From a bacterium (GTDB lineage Bacteria; Patescibacteriota; Saccharimonadia; UBA4664): a stretch of DNA of 30,949 nt. The number at the start of each line of letters is the position of its first letter. The first letter of the stretch is position 1. The position numbers and the translations under genes were made by a program. This document shows, one piece after another, positions 22,306-28,530 of this stretch. The notes under the pieces were generated by a model, which saw only the letters and a program-made list of their open reading frames with translations, did no database searches and was not told the origin of the DNA. The stretch is from positions 1-30,949 of the forward strand of contig DAIDKY010000002.1 of assembly GCA_027449805.1 (NCBI GenBank), given 5' to 3'.

Positions 22306-22980
22306 CTAGTTGGTAATTAGTGAAGCGGAAGGGAAGGCAGACTGGAGGACTTGAGACTGACTGTTAGCTATGGCCATGGTGCCTACGTTCGTACTGCAGT
22401 TAGCCTGCGGCGATGAGTAGGTGATGTAGAAGCCATTAAACTGTTTGACAAGGATCGGCGGGCTGGCGATAGGGGTTTTGTAGACACCCGTACCCTTGCT
22501 GAATACCCCCAATCCACTCACCGTCGCGTTATCAGCACAGGCGGCATCCTTGGCCGTCAGACTAGCCGTTGAGAGGCTTGCTGATGTTGTGCTCGAAGTG
22601 GTGAAGGTAAGGTCCTTGATGCTATCCGGTACCGTGATCTGAAAACCAAGGTTAGTGATCTTGATTACATTCTGATTAGTTACAGTTGTACTGGGCGCCG
22701 TCTTGGCAGCCTTGATTTGTTTCTGCAGTGATGCGATCTGATGATTTAGAGAATTTATTTGAACATTTTGGCTGTCGATTCGCTGCTGCTGGTAGTAATA
22801 GGCGCCATAACCTGCGCCACCAATGAGCAGAAGAATTAGAATGACGACGATCACCGTCTTGACACCCGACTTCTGTTTGGGATTGGTCGGTTCTGGCGTA
22901 ACGGTTGGCGGCGGTGTTGGCGTTGATACTGCGGGGGCCGATTCGTGACCGGGCGGGTAGATGATGTTTGGCTGATCCAT
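22306..22980 (-). CDS. single-pass membrane protein with coiled coil, unknown function
   Basis: The 224-residue product has a Pro/Thr-rich cytosolic head (1-38), a transmembrane helix at about 41-63 (TVIVVILILLLIGGAGYGAYYY), a short coiled coil at 65-93 (IDSQNVQINSLNHQIASLQKQI) and an exported domain with two widely spaced cysteines (DAACAD and ANCSTN) that may form a disulfide. No family is recognised. It is the first gene of an operon with the DUF2207 gene, and a good promoter lies immediately upstream. Confidence 0.8.
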   Translation of the reverse strand: MDQPNIIYPPGHESAPAVSTPTPPPTVTPEPTNPKQKSGVKTVIVVILILLLIGGAGYGAYYYQQQRIDSQNVQINSLNHQIASLQKQIKAAKTAPSTTVTNQNVIKITNLGFQITVPDSIKDLTFTTSSTTSASLSTASLTAKDAACADNATVSGLGVFSKGTGVYKTPIASPPILVKQFNGFYITYSSPQANCSTNVGTMAIANSQSQVLQSAFPSASLITN

Positions 22981-22989
22981 AGTGCCCTA

Positions 22990-23018
22990 AGCATAACTAT
23001 TACGGGTCAAGTTGGCAA
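22990..23018 (-). promoter_or_regulatory. promoter of the coiled-coil/DUF2207 operon
   Basis: Read on the minus strand, TTGCCA (23018-23013) and TATGCT (22995-22990) are 17 nt apart. The predicted start near 22983 lies only about 3 nt before the ATG at 22980, so the mRNA would be nearly leaderless. Confidence 0.65.
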
Positions 23019-23136
23019 ACTGTCTAGCTGCGCACTAATGTAACTTAATCAACGTCTAATCATTCATGTATTAAGCTTCTAGATTGCGATGAAAGTAAAA
23101 ACAAGAATGTCCGACAATCTGTCTGAGGATTATCAC

Positions 23137-23148
23137 ATTGGTGGACTT
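23137..23148 (+). repeat. direct repeat, left copy (flanks 23238-24230)
   Basis: ATTGGTGGACTT is identical to 24330-24341. The match continues imperfectly for 7 nt, sharing TTTA at the same offset, for 16 of 19 positions. The two copies bracket the unrecognised gene and its promoter. Confidence 0.6.
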
Positions 23149-23180
23149 GAGTTTATCTAGGTCGAACCGGGTACGAAAGA

Positions 23181-23220
23181 GGCCCACGGGATGGGACCGA
23201 AATGGTCTCTTCCGTGGGCC
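23181..23220 (-). terminator. large hairpin downstream of the 23238-24230 gene
   Basis: GGCCCACGG (23181-23189) and CCGTGGGCC (23212-23220) form a perfect 9-bp stem. Inside it GGGACC and GGTCTC add a second stem with one G-U pair around GAAAT. It begins 17 nt after the minus-strand stop codon. Only TCTTTC follows on that strand, so it may be a weak terminator or a 3' stabilising structure. Confidence 0.5.
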
Positions 23221-23237
23221 AAGGCCCCGACCAGTGG

Positions 23238-24230
23238 CTACTGGCTGTGGGACGAACGCAATCGAGTTGCCGACTTGGAGTAGGGGAACTGACAGTCGTG
23301 CCAGCCATACTCCGTATCCCACATCTCACCGCGCTTGATGTTCTCATGTACACAAGCCTCGCACAATCCACCCATTTCTGGATGGAAGTGGTCAAGGCAC
23401 TTCTCCTGCGTCAGACGCAGGAACTCCTCCCACCACTGAGGCTGTCCCAGTTGGTACGTTAGGGTGTGGAGGTACTGGGGTGTTCCTAGTGGCAAGTACA
23501 TGCCGTCAGGAAGCACAGTGTAGCCGTGCTTACCGTAGGGCCGACCGGCGGCCGGATGGCGGTACTTCTCCGGTGCTTGCCAGTCGGGGTCGTTCCAGTG
23601 GTTTTGCCGAATCTTGGCCAGCTCGACCTGATCGACGAACGCTTGCACGTTGTCGAAAAGGGCCAGGCGAGCCACCGCCCAGAGCGTGTCATGGGAGTCT
23701 TCGGTTAGAAGTCGACGACCTAGCTCATCCTCGGTGAGGTCGAGCTCGCCGCGCACCGCCAAGACCAGGGTCCGGAAGGCCTCGTCGCAGGGAAACCAGC
23801 GGCTAAACCGTTTTCCCCGCTGTGTCGTGATGACCTCCCCACAGACCAGCTGACCTGCCTCGGGAAGTCTGGATTGGCCGAACTTGTGATTTCCAAACCG
23901 ATCACCCCAGGTGCAGGTCAAGTCGATGTCAAAGTCCATTAGCCGGAAATCCGGCTGCTGGAAGTAGACATCATCAACGGTGAAGCCGTAGTAGTGCCTC
24001 CACGAGACCTGCATCCGCCACCGATCTGCTTCGGGAACGTCGGCGCGGCGCTTGAGGCTGGTGTACTCACTACCGTTGAACATCGGCGTGCCGTTAGGGT
24101 ACTCCCCCAGAGGCTTGCCGAGGCTGATGGACAGGATGTCTTCGGGTTCGCGAGTGATGACTCGCCTGACTGTGGAGAAATGGAGCTTCTCCCAGAGCTT
24201 TTGCAAAGTTGCAATCGCATCTGCGCTCAT
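23238..24230 (-). CDS. unrecognised soluble protein in a possible insertion
   Basis: The 330-residue protein has no signal peptide or membrane segment and no family I can name. It is rich in Trp, Arg and charged residues. The N-terminal third contains RWRMQVSWRHYYGF and FDIDLTCTWGDRFGNHKFG. The C-terminal part has a possible metal site, with C and H residues in CLDHFHPEMGGLCEACVHEN and a later HDC. Unlike many neighbours it has a textbook promoter (TTGACT-N17-TATAAT), a leader of about 65 nt and a purine-rich AAAGGGG upstream of the ATG. Twelve-nucleotide direct repeats flank the unit. No transposase or integrase is seen. A recently acquired gene is inferred. Confidence 0.7.
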   Translation of the reverse strand: MSADAIATLQKLWEKLHFSTVRRVITREPEDILSISLGKPLGEYPNGTPMFNGSEYTSLKRRADVPEADRWRMQVSWRHYYGFTVDDVYFQQPDFRLMDFDIDLTCTWGDRFGNHKFGQSRLPEAGQLVCGEVITTQRGKRFSRWFPCDEAFRTLVLAVRGELDLTEDELGRRLLTEDSHDTLWAVARLALFDNVQAFVDQVELAKIRQNHWNDPDWQAPEKYRHPAAGRPYGKHGYTVLPDGMYLPLGTPQYLHTLTYQLGQPQWWEEFLRLTQEKCLDHFHPEMGGLCEACVHENIKRGEMWDTEYGWHDCQFPYSKSATRLRSSHSQ

Positions 24231-24301
24231 CTTCCACCCCTTTCAAGGGACGTGTACGGGACTGCCGTACCAGATCTCACCAGGTTTGGATTGATTTACA
24301 T

Positions 24302-24330
24302 ATTATATACAAAATATGACAATAAGTCAA
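24302..24330 (-). promoter_or_regulatory. near-consensus sigma70 promoter of the 23238-24230 gene
   Basis: On the minus strand TTGACT (24330-24325) and a perfect TATAAT (24307-24302) are exactly 17 nt apart. The predicted start near 24295 gives a leader of about 65 nt. An inverted repeat TAAGTC/GACTTA (24323-24342) overlaps the -35 box and could be an operator. Confidence 0.85.
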
Positions 24331-24341
24331 TTGGTGGACTT
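24330..24341 (+). repeat. direct repeat, right copy (flanks 23238-24230)
   Basis: ATTGGTGGACTT is identical to 23137-23148, 1193 nt away. It directly abuts the -35 box of the minus-strand promoter. Confidence 0.6.
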
Positions 24342-24504
24342 AGCTTTAGCCCAGTGGGACTAAGTAAGGGAAGAGCTTATTGGTTGGTATGCCCAACTAA
24401 GGCAAACCGAACTCAATGGCATTACCGGTGTTGGGTTGAACCCTGGTAGATTTACCCTTATTTTCTGACGGCATTATAGCATATTTATGTAATAATATAA
24501 AGAC

Positions 24505-24532
24505 TTGTCAATTGTTTAGGGATACTTATACT
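24505..24532 (+). promoter_or_regulatory. promoter of the M16 peptidase gene
   Basis: TTGTCA (24505-24510) and TATACT (24527-24532) are 16 nt apart. The predicted start near 24540 leaves a short leader with GGGAG at 24546-24550, 6 nt before the ATG at 24557. Confidence 0.65.
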
Positions 24533-24556
24533 TAAAGGTACTAATGGGAGCCGGCC

Positions 24557-25837
24557 ATGAAGTTGAGCGAGCTAGGGGTTAAAAGAGAAGAGTTTAAGCT
24601 GTCGAACGGTATGCCGTGCGTTGTCTTTGAGCGTCAAGGTATGCCAGTTCACGTACGTCTAGCCTTTAAAGCTGGAAGTCGTTACGACACACCAGGCAAG
24701 GAGGGCCTGGCCCATTACCTTGAACACATGGTTGTTGCCGGAACAAAGAAATATCCAACCAAATCTGATCTTGCAACCTATATTGAGCAATATGGAGGTG
24801 GCTTTGGAGCCTCAACTCCTAAAGAGACCATCCAGATTAGAGCCGCAGTTGGCGATCCAGAAGACCTTGAAATTGCTTTTGATGTACTTGGCCAAATGAT
24901 GACCGAATCATTGTTTGAGCCACGGGCGGTCGAGAATGAGCGACAATCAGTGCTAGGCGAGATCGGCGAGTGGGAGGGCAACCCCGGCCGTAAGATGTGG
25001 GACATTCGTTATCGCCTCTACTTCCAGGGGACGAGCGTTGGTCGTTCTGGTGTAGGTACTGTTGAGGGCGTTGAGGCAGTGAATGTCGATGACCTGAAAA
25101 ACTTTTTGAAGGAAACGCTGACATCTGACAGAGGAATAGTCGTTGTTAGTGGTGGCGTAGATGCTGAGTCGGTTAAAAAGATTGCAAACGAAAAGTTAAG
25201 GAATCTCGGTCGTAGCACAAAGACGTTCGATGATGGAGAAGTTAAGGTCGTGCGAACGAATCCAGTTCTGATTGTGAAGAAGGATAATAAACAGCTTCAT
25301 CTCACTTTTGGTTTTCGAACTTGTCCCAAAGGGGATCCCGACTGGACGCCGCTCGACGTCATAGGCACCATTCTTGGTGGCGGAAGAGCAAGCACGCTTA
25401 ATCGAATTCTCCGCCAAGAACAGGGTTTAGTCTATTCTGTCGGTACTCAGGTTCAAGAGATGTCGGCGGGTGGGTGGTGGTCGGTCGAAACAACCGCTGC
25501 GAAGAGCAAACTTCAGGCTGTTCTTGATGCGACCTGCATGGAACTCGCTAGAGTGTACGATGGCAAGATTACTGCAGAAGAGCTTGAGTTTGCAAAGAAT
25601 AAGATGATCAAATCTGCTCGTGTGCAGATGCAGACCTCCGGGTCCTGGGCAGACTATCATATTTCACGCAATCTGCAGGTTGATATTGGCTGGACACTCG
25701 AAGACTACTGGAGGGAGATCGAAGAGGTTACCCTCGAGGATCTTAAGAGGGTGGGTAAGAAGTACTTCGCTCGTGGTACTTGGTACCTAGGTTTGATCGG
25801 AGACGTCACTGAAGGTGATTTTACTGTCAATTACTAA
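24557..25837 (+). CDS. M16-family zinc metallopeptidase (insulinase-like)
   Basis: The 426-residue protein has the inverted zinc motif HxxEH at H53-E56-H57 (HYLEHMVV), with the downstream Glu expected in NERQSVLGEIGEW. The C-terminal half (LTFGFRTCPKGD, then GGGRASTLNRILRQEQGLVYSV) matches the inactive second M16 domain, including the R/Y-type substrate-binding region. This is the usual two-domain ~420-residue form. It is probably cytosolic, as there is no signal peptide; relatives degrade peptides or process precursors. The start is supported by promoter and GGGAG. Codon choice looks somewhat different from the ATP synthase genes, but I did not quantify it. Confidence 0.93.
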   Translation: MKLSELGVKREEFKLSNGMPCVVFERQGMPVHVRLAFKAGSRYDTPGKEGLAHYLEHMVVAGTKKYPTKSDLATYIEQYGGGFGASTPKETIQIRAAVGDPEDLEIAFDVLGQMMTESLFEPRAVENERQSVLGEIGEWEGNPGRKMWDIRYRLYFQGTSVGRSGVGTVEGVEAVNVDDLKNFLKETLTSDRGIVVVSGGVDAESVKKIANEKLRNLGRSTKTFDDGEVKVVRTNPVLIVKKDNKQLHLTFGFRTCPKGDPDWTPLDVIGTILGGGRASTLNRILRQEQGLVYSVGTQVQEMSAGGWWSVETTAAKSKLQAVLDATCMELARVYDGKITAEELEFAKNKMIKSARVQMQTSGSWADYHISRNLQVDIGWTLEDYWREIEEVTLEDLKRVGKKYFARGTWYLGLIGDVTEGDFTVNY

Positions 25838-25856
25838 AAAAGGCTCAAGAGAGCCA
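25836..25856 (-). terminator. intrinsic terminator of the minus-strand tRNA gene
   Basis: On the minus strand GGCTC/GAGCC (25855-25851 and 25846-25842) forms a 5-bp stem with a 4-nt loop, followed by a run of six T residues. It lies 20 nt beyond the tRNA 3' end and overlaps the end of the M16 gene's stop region on the other strand. Confidence 0.75.
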
Positions 25857-25875
25857 ATATTAAGCATAAGTTCTT

Positions 25876-25951
25876 TGGTGGGCCTGGATGGATTCGAACC
25901 ATCGACCAGTACCTTATAAGAGTACCGCTCTAACCGCTGAGCTACAGGCCC
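25876..25951 (-). tRNA. tRNA-Ile (anticodon UAU)
   Basis: The minus strand folds into a complete 76-nt cloverleaf: acceptor GGGCCTG/CAGGCCC, D-stem GCTC/GAGC, anticodon stem GTACT/GGTAC with one U-G pair, loop CTTATAA, T-stem GATGG/CCATC with TTCGAAT, discriminator A and encoded CCA. Loop positions 34-36 read TAT, which pairs with AUA (Ile). Most bacteria read AUA with a lysidine-modified CAU anticodon made by TilS, so a UAU tRNA is uncommon. Confidence 0.92.
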
Positions 25952-25959
25952 TTCCGTAG

Positions 25960-25965
25960 TATAGT
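25960..25965 (+). promoter_or_regulatory. -10 box of a leaderless promoter (FtsB-like gene), overlapping a divergent tRNA promoter
   Basis: TATAGT ends 8 nt before the ATG at 25973. On the opposite strand the same bases read as overlapping TATACT boxes (25967-25957), one of which ends 6 nt before the tRNA-Ile 5' end. The two genes thus share a back-to-back promoter of about 20 nt. Confidence 0.5.
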
Positions 25966-25972
25966 ATAGAGT

Positions 25973-26344
25973 ATGATACGCCTTACTAAGTCAAGCTTAG
26001 GCAACATCGCCGGCGCGGTGGTGGTTGTGTATTTGGCTGTTGTACTTGGACAGACGATCGCCAATAATTATCATCTACAGAAGCAGATCGACGCCTTAAA
26101 CTCACAGATCAGTACCTTGAGTATACAGAACGACGAGCTCAATTATAACCTGCAGTATTACGCTACCAGCTCGTACCAGGAGAAGGCGGCGCGGACTAAC
26201 TTGGGACTGCAGAAACCGGGCGAAAACCTTATTATTCTACCTAATCCGTCTAATATCGCGGCCCAAAACGCGGCAAAAGCACCGAAGCCAAAACCCAAAT
26301 CAAACCTTACCCAGTGGCTTGATTTCTTAGCTGGAAAGAGCTAG
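25973..26344 (+). CDS. FtsB/DivIC-like septum formation protein
   Basis: The 123-residue product has a short basic N-terminus, one membrane helix at about 12-29 (IAGAVVVVYLAVVLGQTI), then a coiled coil at about 33-62 (LQKQIDALNSQISTLSIQNDELN). Next comes a YATSSYQEKAARTNLGLQKPGENLIIL segment matching the FtsB/DivIC pattern, in which an ARxxLGxxxPGE motif follows the coiled coil. These proteins act in the divisome, linking FtsQ/DivIB and FtsL. A Lys/Pro-rich tail follows. It diverges from the tRNA-Ile gene and is 14 nt upstream of the initiator tRNA. FtsB, FtsL and DivIC are hard to tell apart by sequence. Confidence 0.82.
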   Translation: MIRLTKSSLGNIAGAVVVVYLAVVLGQTIANNYHLQKQIDALNSQISTLSIQNDELNYNLQYYATSSYQEKAARTNLGLQKPGENLIILPNPSNIAAQNAAKAPKPKPKSNLTQWLDFLAGKS

Positions 26345-26347
26345 AAT
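26319..26347 (+). promoter_or_regulatory. promoter of the initiator tRNA gene
   Basis: TTGATT (26319-26324) and TAGAAT (26342-26347) are 17 nt apart, lying in the last codons of the FtsB-like gene. The predicted start near 26354 is about 5 nt before the mature tRNA 5' end. Confidence 0.65.
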
Positions 26348-26358
26348 GCTTTTTGTGT

Positions 26359-26433
<75 letters not shown>

Positions 26434-26448
26434 AAGGAATTATTACTC

Positions 26449-26469
26449 AAGGCCTTTAGGCCTTCTTTT
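26449..26469 (+). terminator. intrinsic terminator after the initiator tRNA
   Basis: AAGGCC and GGCCTT (26449-26454 and 26459-26464) pair across a TTTA loop and are followed by CTTTT. It starts 15 nt after the tRNA CCA. Confidence 0.75.
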
Positions 26470-26506
26470 GTATCAGGTATTATGTATCAGGTATCAAACT
26501 TGATAC
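26470..26506 (+). repeat. short tandem repeat and palindrome between two tRNA genes
   Basis: GTATCAGGTAT occurs at 26470-26480 and 26484-26494 (period 14). The second copy runs into a perfect 7-nt palindrome GTATCAA/TTGATAC (26491-26497 and 26500-26506). The tRNA-Met 5' end follows 7 nt later, so the elements lie in its promoter region. Confidence 0.6.
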
Positions 26507-26512
26507 GAGTAT

Positions 26513-26587
26513 GGCTGCGTAGCTCAGTGGTAGAGCAGGAGACTCATAAGCTCTTGGTCGGTAGTTCGAATCTACCCGTAGCCACCA
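26513..26587 (+). tRNA. tRNA with CAU anticodon, probably elongator Met
   Basis: A 75-nt cloverleaf has acceptor GGCTGCG/CGTAGCC, D-stem GCTC/GAGC, anticodon loop CTCATAA, T-stem GGTAG/CTACC and encoded CCA. The acceptor stem closely resembles bacterial elongator tRNA-Met. The anticodon arm (AGGAGA before the loop, TTGGTC after) is closer to tRNA-Ile2 (CAU). The anticodon stem has an A-G mismatch next to the loop. Because a UAU tRNA-Ile is nearby, elongator Met is favoured. Confidence 0.78.
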
Positions 26588-26601
26588 AGGAATTATCTAG
26601 G

Positions 26602-26607
26602 TATACT
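26602..26607 (+). promoter_or_regulatory. ftsH: -10 box of a leaderless promoter (ftsH)
   Basis: TATACT ends 8 nt before the ATG at 26615, 15 nt after the end of the preceding tRNA. No terminator separates the tRNA from ftsH, so read-through is also possible. Confidence 0.5.
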
Positions 26608-26614
26608 GGGAGTC

Positions 26615-28510
26615 ATGAATATGAAGAAAAACTCTCGTGGAATCATCATTTTATTGGCTGCAGTCGCTATCTTGGCGATTTTGGCAGCCTTCTCGTCGCC
26701 GCAGACGAAGACCGAGAACGTACCGCTGTCGCAGGTCATAAACGAGGCCAAAGATGGCAAAGTCAGCCAGATTGTAGTTGACGGCGATAAGCTCACGGTT
26801 ACACTCAAGGATTCCAACGCACCGCAACAGATTGCAACCAAGGATTCCTCTTCGGCCAGCTTGATCTCGGATTACGGGATTAACCCGAAGTTGGTTGTGA
26901 TCAACCCTAAGCCAGCCAGCGACTCGAGTCTGTGGCTAAATCTGCTCTTTACGATCGGGCCGGTCTTGATCATCGTGGCCTTCTTCTACTTTATGATGCG
27001 TCAGGCGCAAGGCCAGGGTAATCAAGCGATGAACTTTGGTAAGAGCCGGGCTCGCCTGTTCGGTTCTGACAGGAAGAAAGTGACCTTTAAGGAGGTTGCC
27101 GGAGCTGATGAGGCCAAACAAGAGTTGACCGAGGTCGTCGAGTTCCTAAAATATCCGGCCAAGTTTGAGGCCCTTGGCGCCAAAATCCCTAAGGGCGTCT
27201 TGCTCTTCGGGCCTCCCGGAACCGGTAAGACTCTCCTGGCTCGTGCCGTGGCCGGAGAAGCAGGCGTGCCGTTCTTTAGTATTTCCGGATCGGAGTTTGT
27301 CGAGATGTTTGTTGGAGTTGGTGCCAGTCGTGTTCGCGACCTCTTTATGAAGGCCAAGAAAAACGCGCCCTGCATTATCTTTATCGATGAGATCGACGCC
27401 GTCGGGCGACAGCGTGGTACCGGCATGGGCGGCGGGCATGATGAGCGCGAGCAGACTCTAAACCAGATTTTGGTTGAGATGGATGGCTTTGAGCAGGGCA
27501 CAAATGTTATCGTGATGGCCGCCACTAACCGTCCTGATGTTTTGGATCCGGCTCTGCTCCGACCCGGCCGTTTCGATCGTCGCGTTACTCTAGATGCACC
27601 GGATCTAAAGAGCCGTATCGCCATTCTTGATGTTCACTCAGAGGGCAAACCGTTCGAAAAGACCGTCGATATGAAAGAGATCGCCGGTAAGACCCCAGGT
27701 TTTTCGGGCGCGGATTTGGCCAATCTCTTGAATGAGGCGGCTATTCTGGCGGCTCGCAACGATCGCAAGAAGATCAGTCAGAAAGATCTCAACAATAGCG
27801 TTGAGAAAGTCATGATGGGACCGGAGCGCAAGACCCACGTAATGAACGACAAGGAGAAGGAGATCACTGCTTACCATGAGGCGGGCCACGCCATCGTGGC
27901 GCATACCTTGGCCAACGCTCATCCCGTAAACAAAGTCTCGATTATTTCGCGCGGTCGTGCCGGCGGCTTTACCTGGCAGTTGCCGCTCGAAGATAGTTAT
28001 CTTACCTCGGTCGCCGACTTTAAGGACGATTTAGCGGTTATGCTCGGCGGGCGCATGGCCGAGCGTATCGTCTTTGGCGATATTACGACCGGCGCATCGA
28101 ACGATCTACAGAAGGCCACCGAAGTTGCCCGCCATATGATCATGGTCAACGGTATGAGCGTAAAGCTGCCGAATCGCGTCTTTGGTTCCCAAAGCGACCA
28201 GGTCTTTTTGGGCCGCGAGATGGGCGAGCACCGCGGTTACTCGGAGGAGGTTGCGGCGATCATCGACAGCGAAATCGCCGCCCTTATCGACGAGGCTGCC
28301 TCACGCGCCGGCGATGCTATTACCAAGTACCGCGACAAGGTTAACAAGATTGCTGCTAAGTTGATCCAAGACGAGGTTATCGATAAGGACGAGTTTATCG
28401 AGCTGATCGGTCCGCGTCCCAACGACCCCAAGTCGAATGATCCGAGAAGCGACGATGATCGCGAAGAGACGATCGGTCCAGAGGTCCCCGGCAACCCCGT
28501 AACGGCGTAG
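26615..28510 (+). CDS. ftsH: ATP-dependent zinc metalloprotease FtsH
   Basis: The 631-residue membrane protease has two N-terminal helices (about 8-27 and 107-128) around a small exported domain, then an AAA+ domain with Walker A GPPGTGKT from residue 199, Walker B IIFIDEIDAVG, and the second region of homology ending RPGRFDRRV. The M41 peptidase domain carries HEAGH at 421-425, and the third zinc ligand Asp is at about 497 in GASNDLQKAT. It degrades misfolded and short-lived membrane and cytosolic proteins as a hexamer. The length is normal. The D/E/R-rich C-terminal tail with repeated NDPKSNDPRSDD is variable in the family. Start: ATG 26615; M3 is an alternative. Confidence 0.98.
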   Translation: MNMKKNSRGIIILLAAVAILAILAAFSSPQTKTENVPLSQVINEAKDGKVSQIVVDGDKLTVTLKDSNAPQQIATKDSSSASLISDYGINPKLVVINPKPASDSSLWLNLLFTIGPVLIIVAFFYFMMRQAQGQGNQAMNFGKSRARLFGSDRKKVTFKEVAGADEAKQELTEVVEFLKYPAKFEALGAKIPKGVLLFGPPGTGKTLLARAVAGEAGVPFFSISGSEFVEMFVGVGASRVRDLFMKAKKNAPCIIFIDEIDAVGRQRGTGMGGGHDEREQTLNQILVEMDGFEQGTNVIVMAATNRPDVLDPALLRPGRFDRRVTLDAPDLKSRIAILDVHSEGKPFEKTVDMKEIAGKTPGFSGADLANLLNEAAILAARNDRKKISQKDLNNSVEKVMMGPERKTHVMNDKEKEITAYHEAGHAIVAHTLANAHPVNKVSIISRGRAGGFTWQLPLEDSYLTSVADFKDDLAVMLGGRMAERIVFGDITTGASNDLQKATEVARHMIMVNGMSVKLPNRVFGSQSDQVFLGREMGEHRGYSEEVAAIIDSEIAALIDEAASRAGDAITKYRDKVNKIAAKLIQDEVIDKDEFIELIGPRPNDPKSNDPRSDDDREETIGPEVPGNPVTA

Positions 28511-28530
28511 GCGGCCGTATAAAACGCCTA
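28508..28530 (+). promoter_or_regulatory. inverted repeat spanning the ftsH stop, a -10 box and the murJ start
   Basis: TAGGCG (28508-28513) begins at the ftsH stop codon, and CGCCTA (28525-28530) ends on the A of the murJ ATG, forming 6-nt arms. Between them TATAAA (28518-28523) ends 7 nt before the ATG, as at the other leaderless promoters. An operator or translational hairpin is possible. Confidence 0.45.

Larger units (their letters stand above)
24231..24556. other. 326-nt intergenic region with divergent promoters
   Basis: This AT-rich stretch separates the unrecognised gene and the M16 peptidase gene. It holds the minus-strand promoter at 24302-24330, the plus-strand promoter at 24505-24532, the right direct repeat at 24330-24341 and several short inverted repeats (for example ACTTAG/CTAAGT at 24338-24365 and GTTGG/CCAAC near 24384-24400). 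No convincing gene or RNA gene is visible. Confidence 0.6.

Noticed and set aside
23137..24341. Insertion sequence.
   Set aside because: No transposase motif is seen in the enclosed protein and no terminal inverted repeats are visible. Only the direct repeats support mobility.
23994..24449. Plus-strand open frame of 151 codons across the 5' end of the unknown gene.
   Set aside because: It has no ribosome site or promoter and no recognisable domain. The minus-strand gene with a consensus promoter explains the region better.
24343..24480. Possible small RNA or tRNA remnant in the intergenic region.
   Set aside because: Only short stems of 5-6 bp are seen. No cloverleaf, strong terminator or promoter pair defines a transcript.
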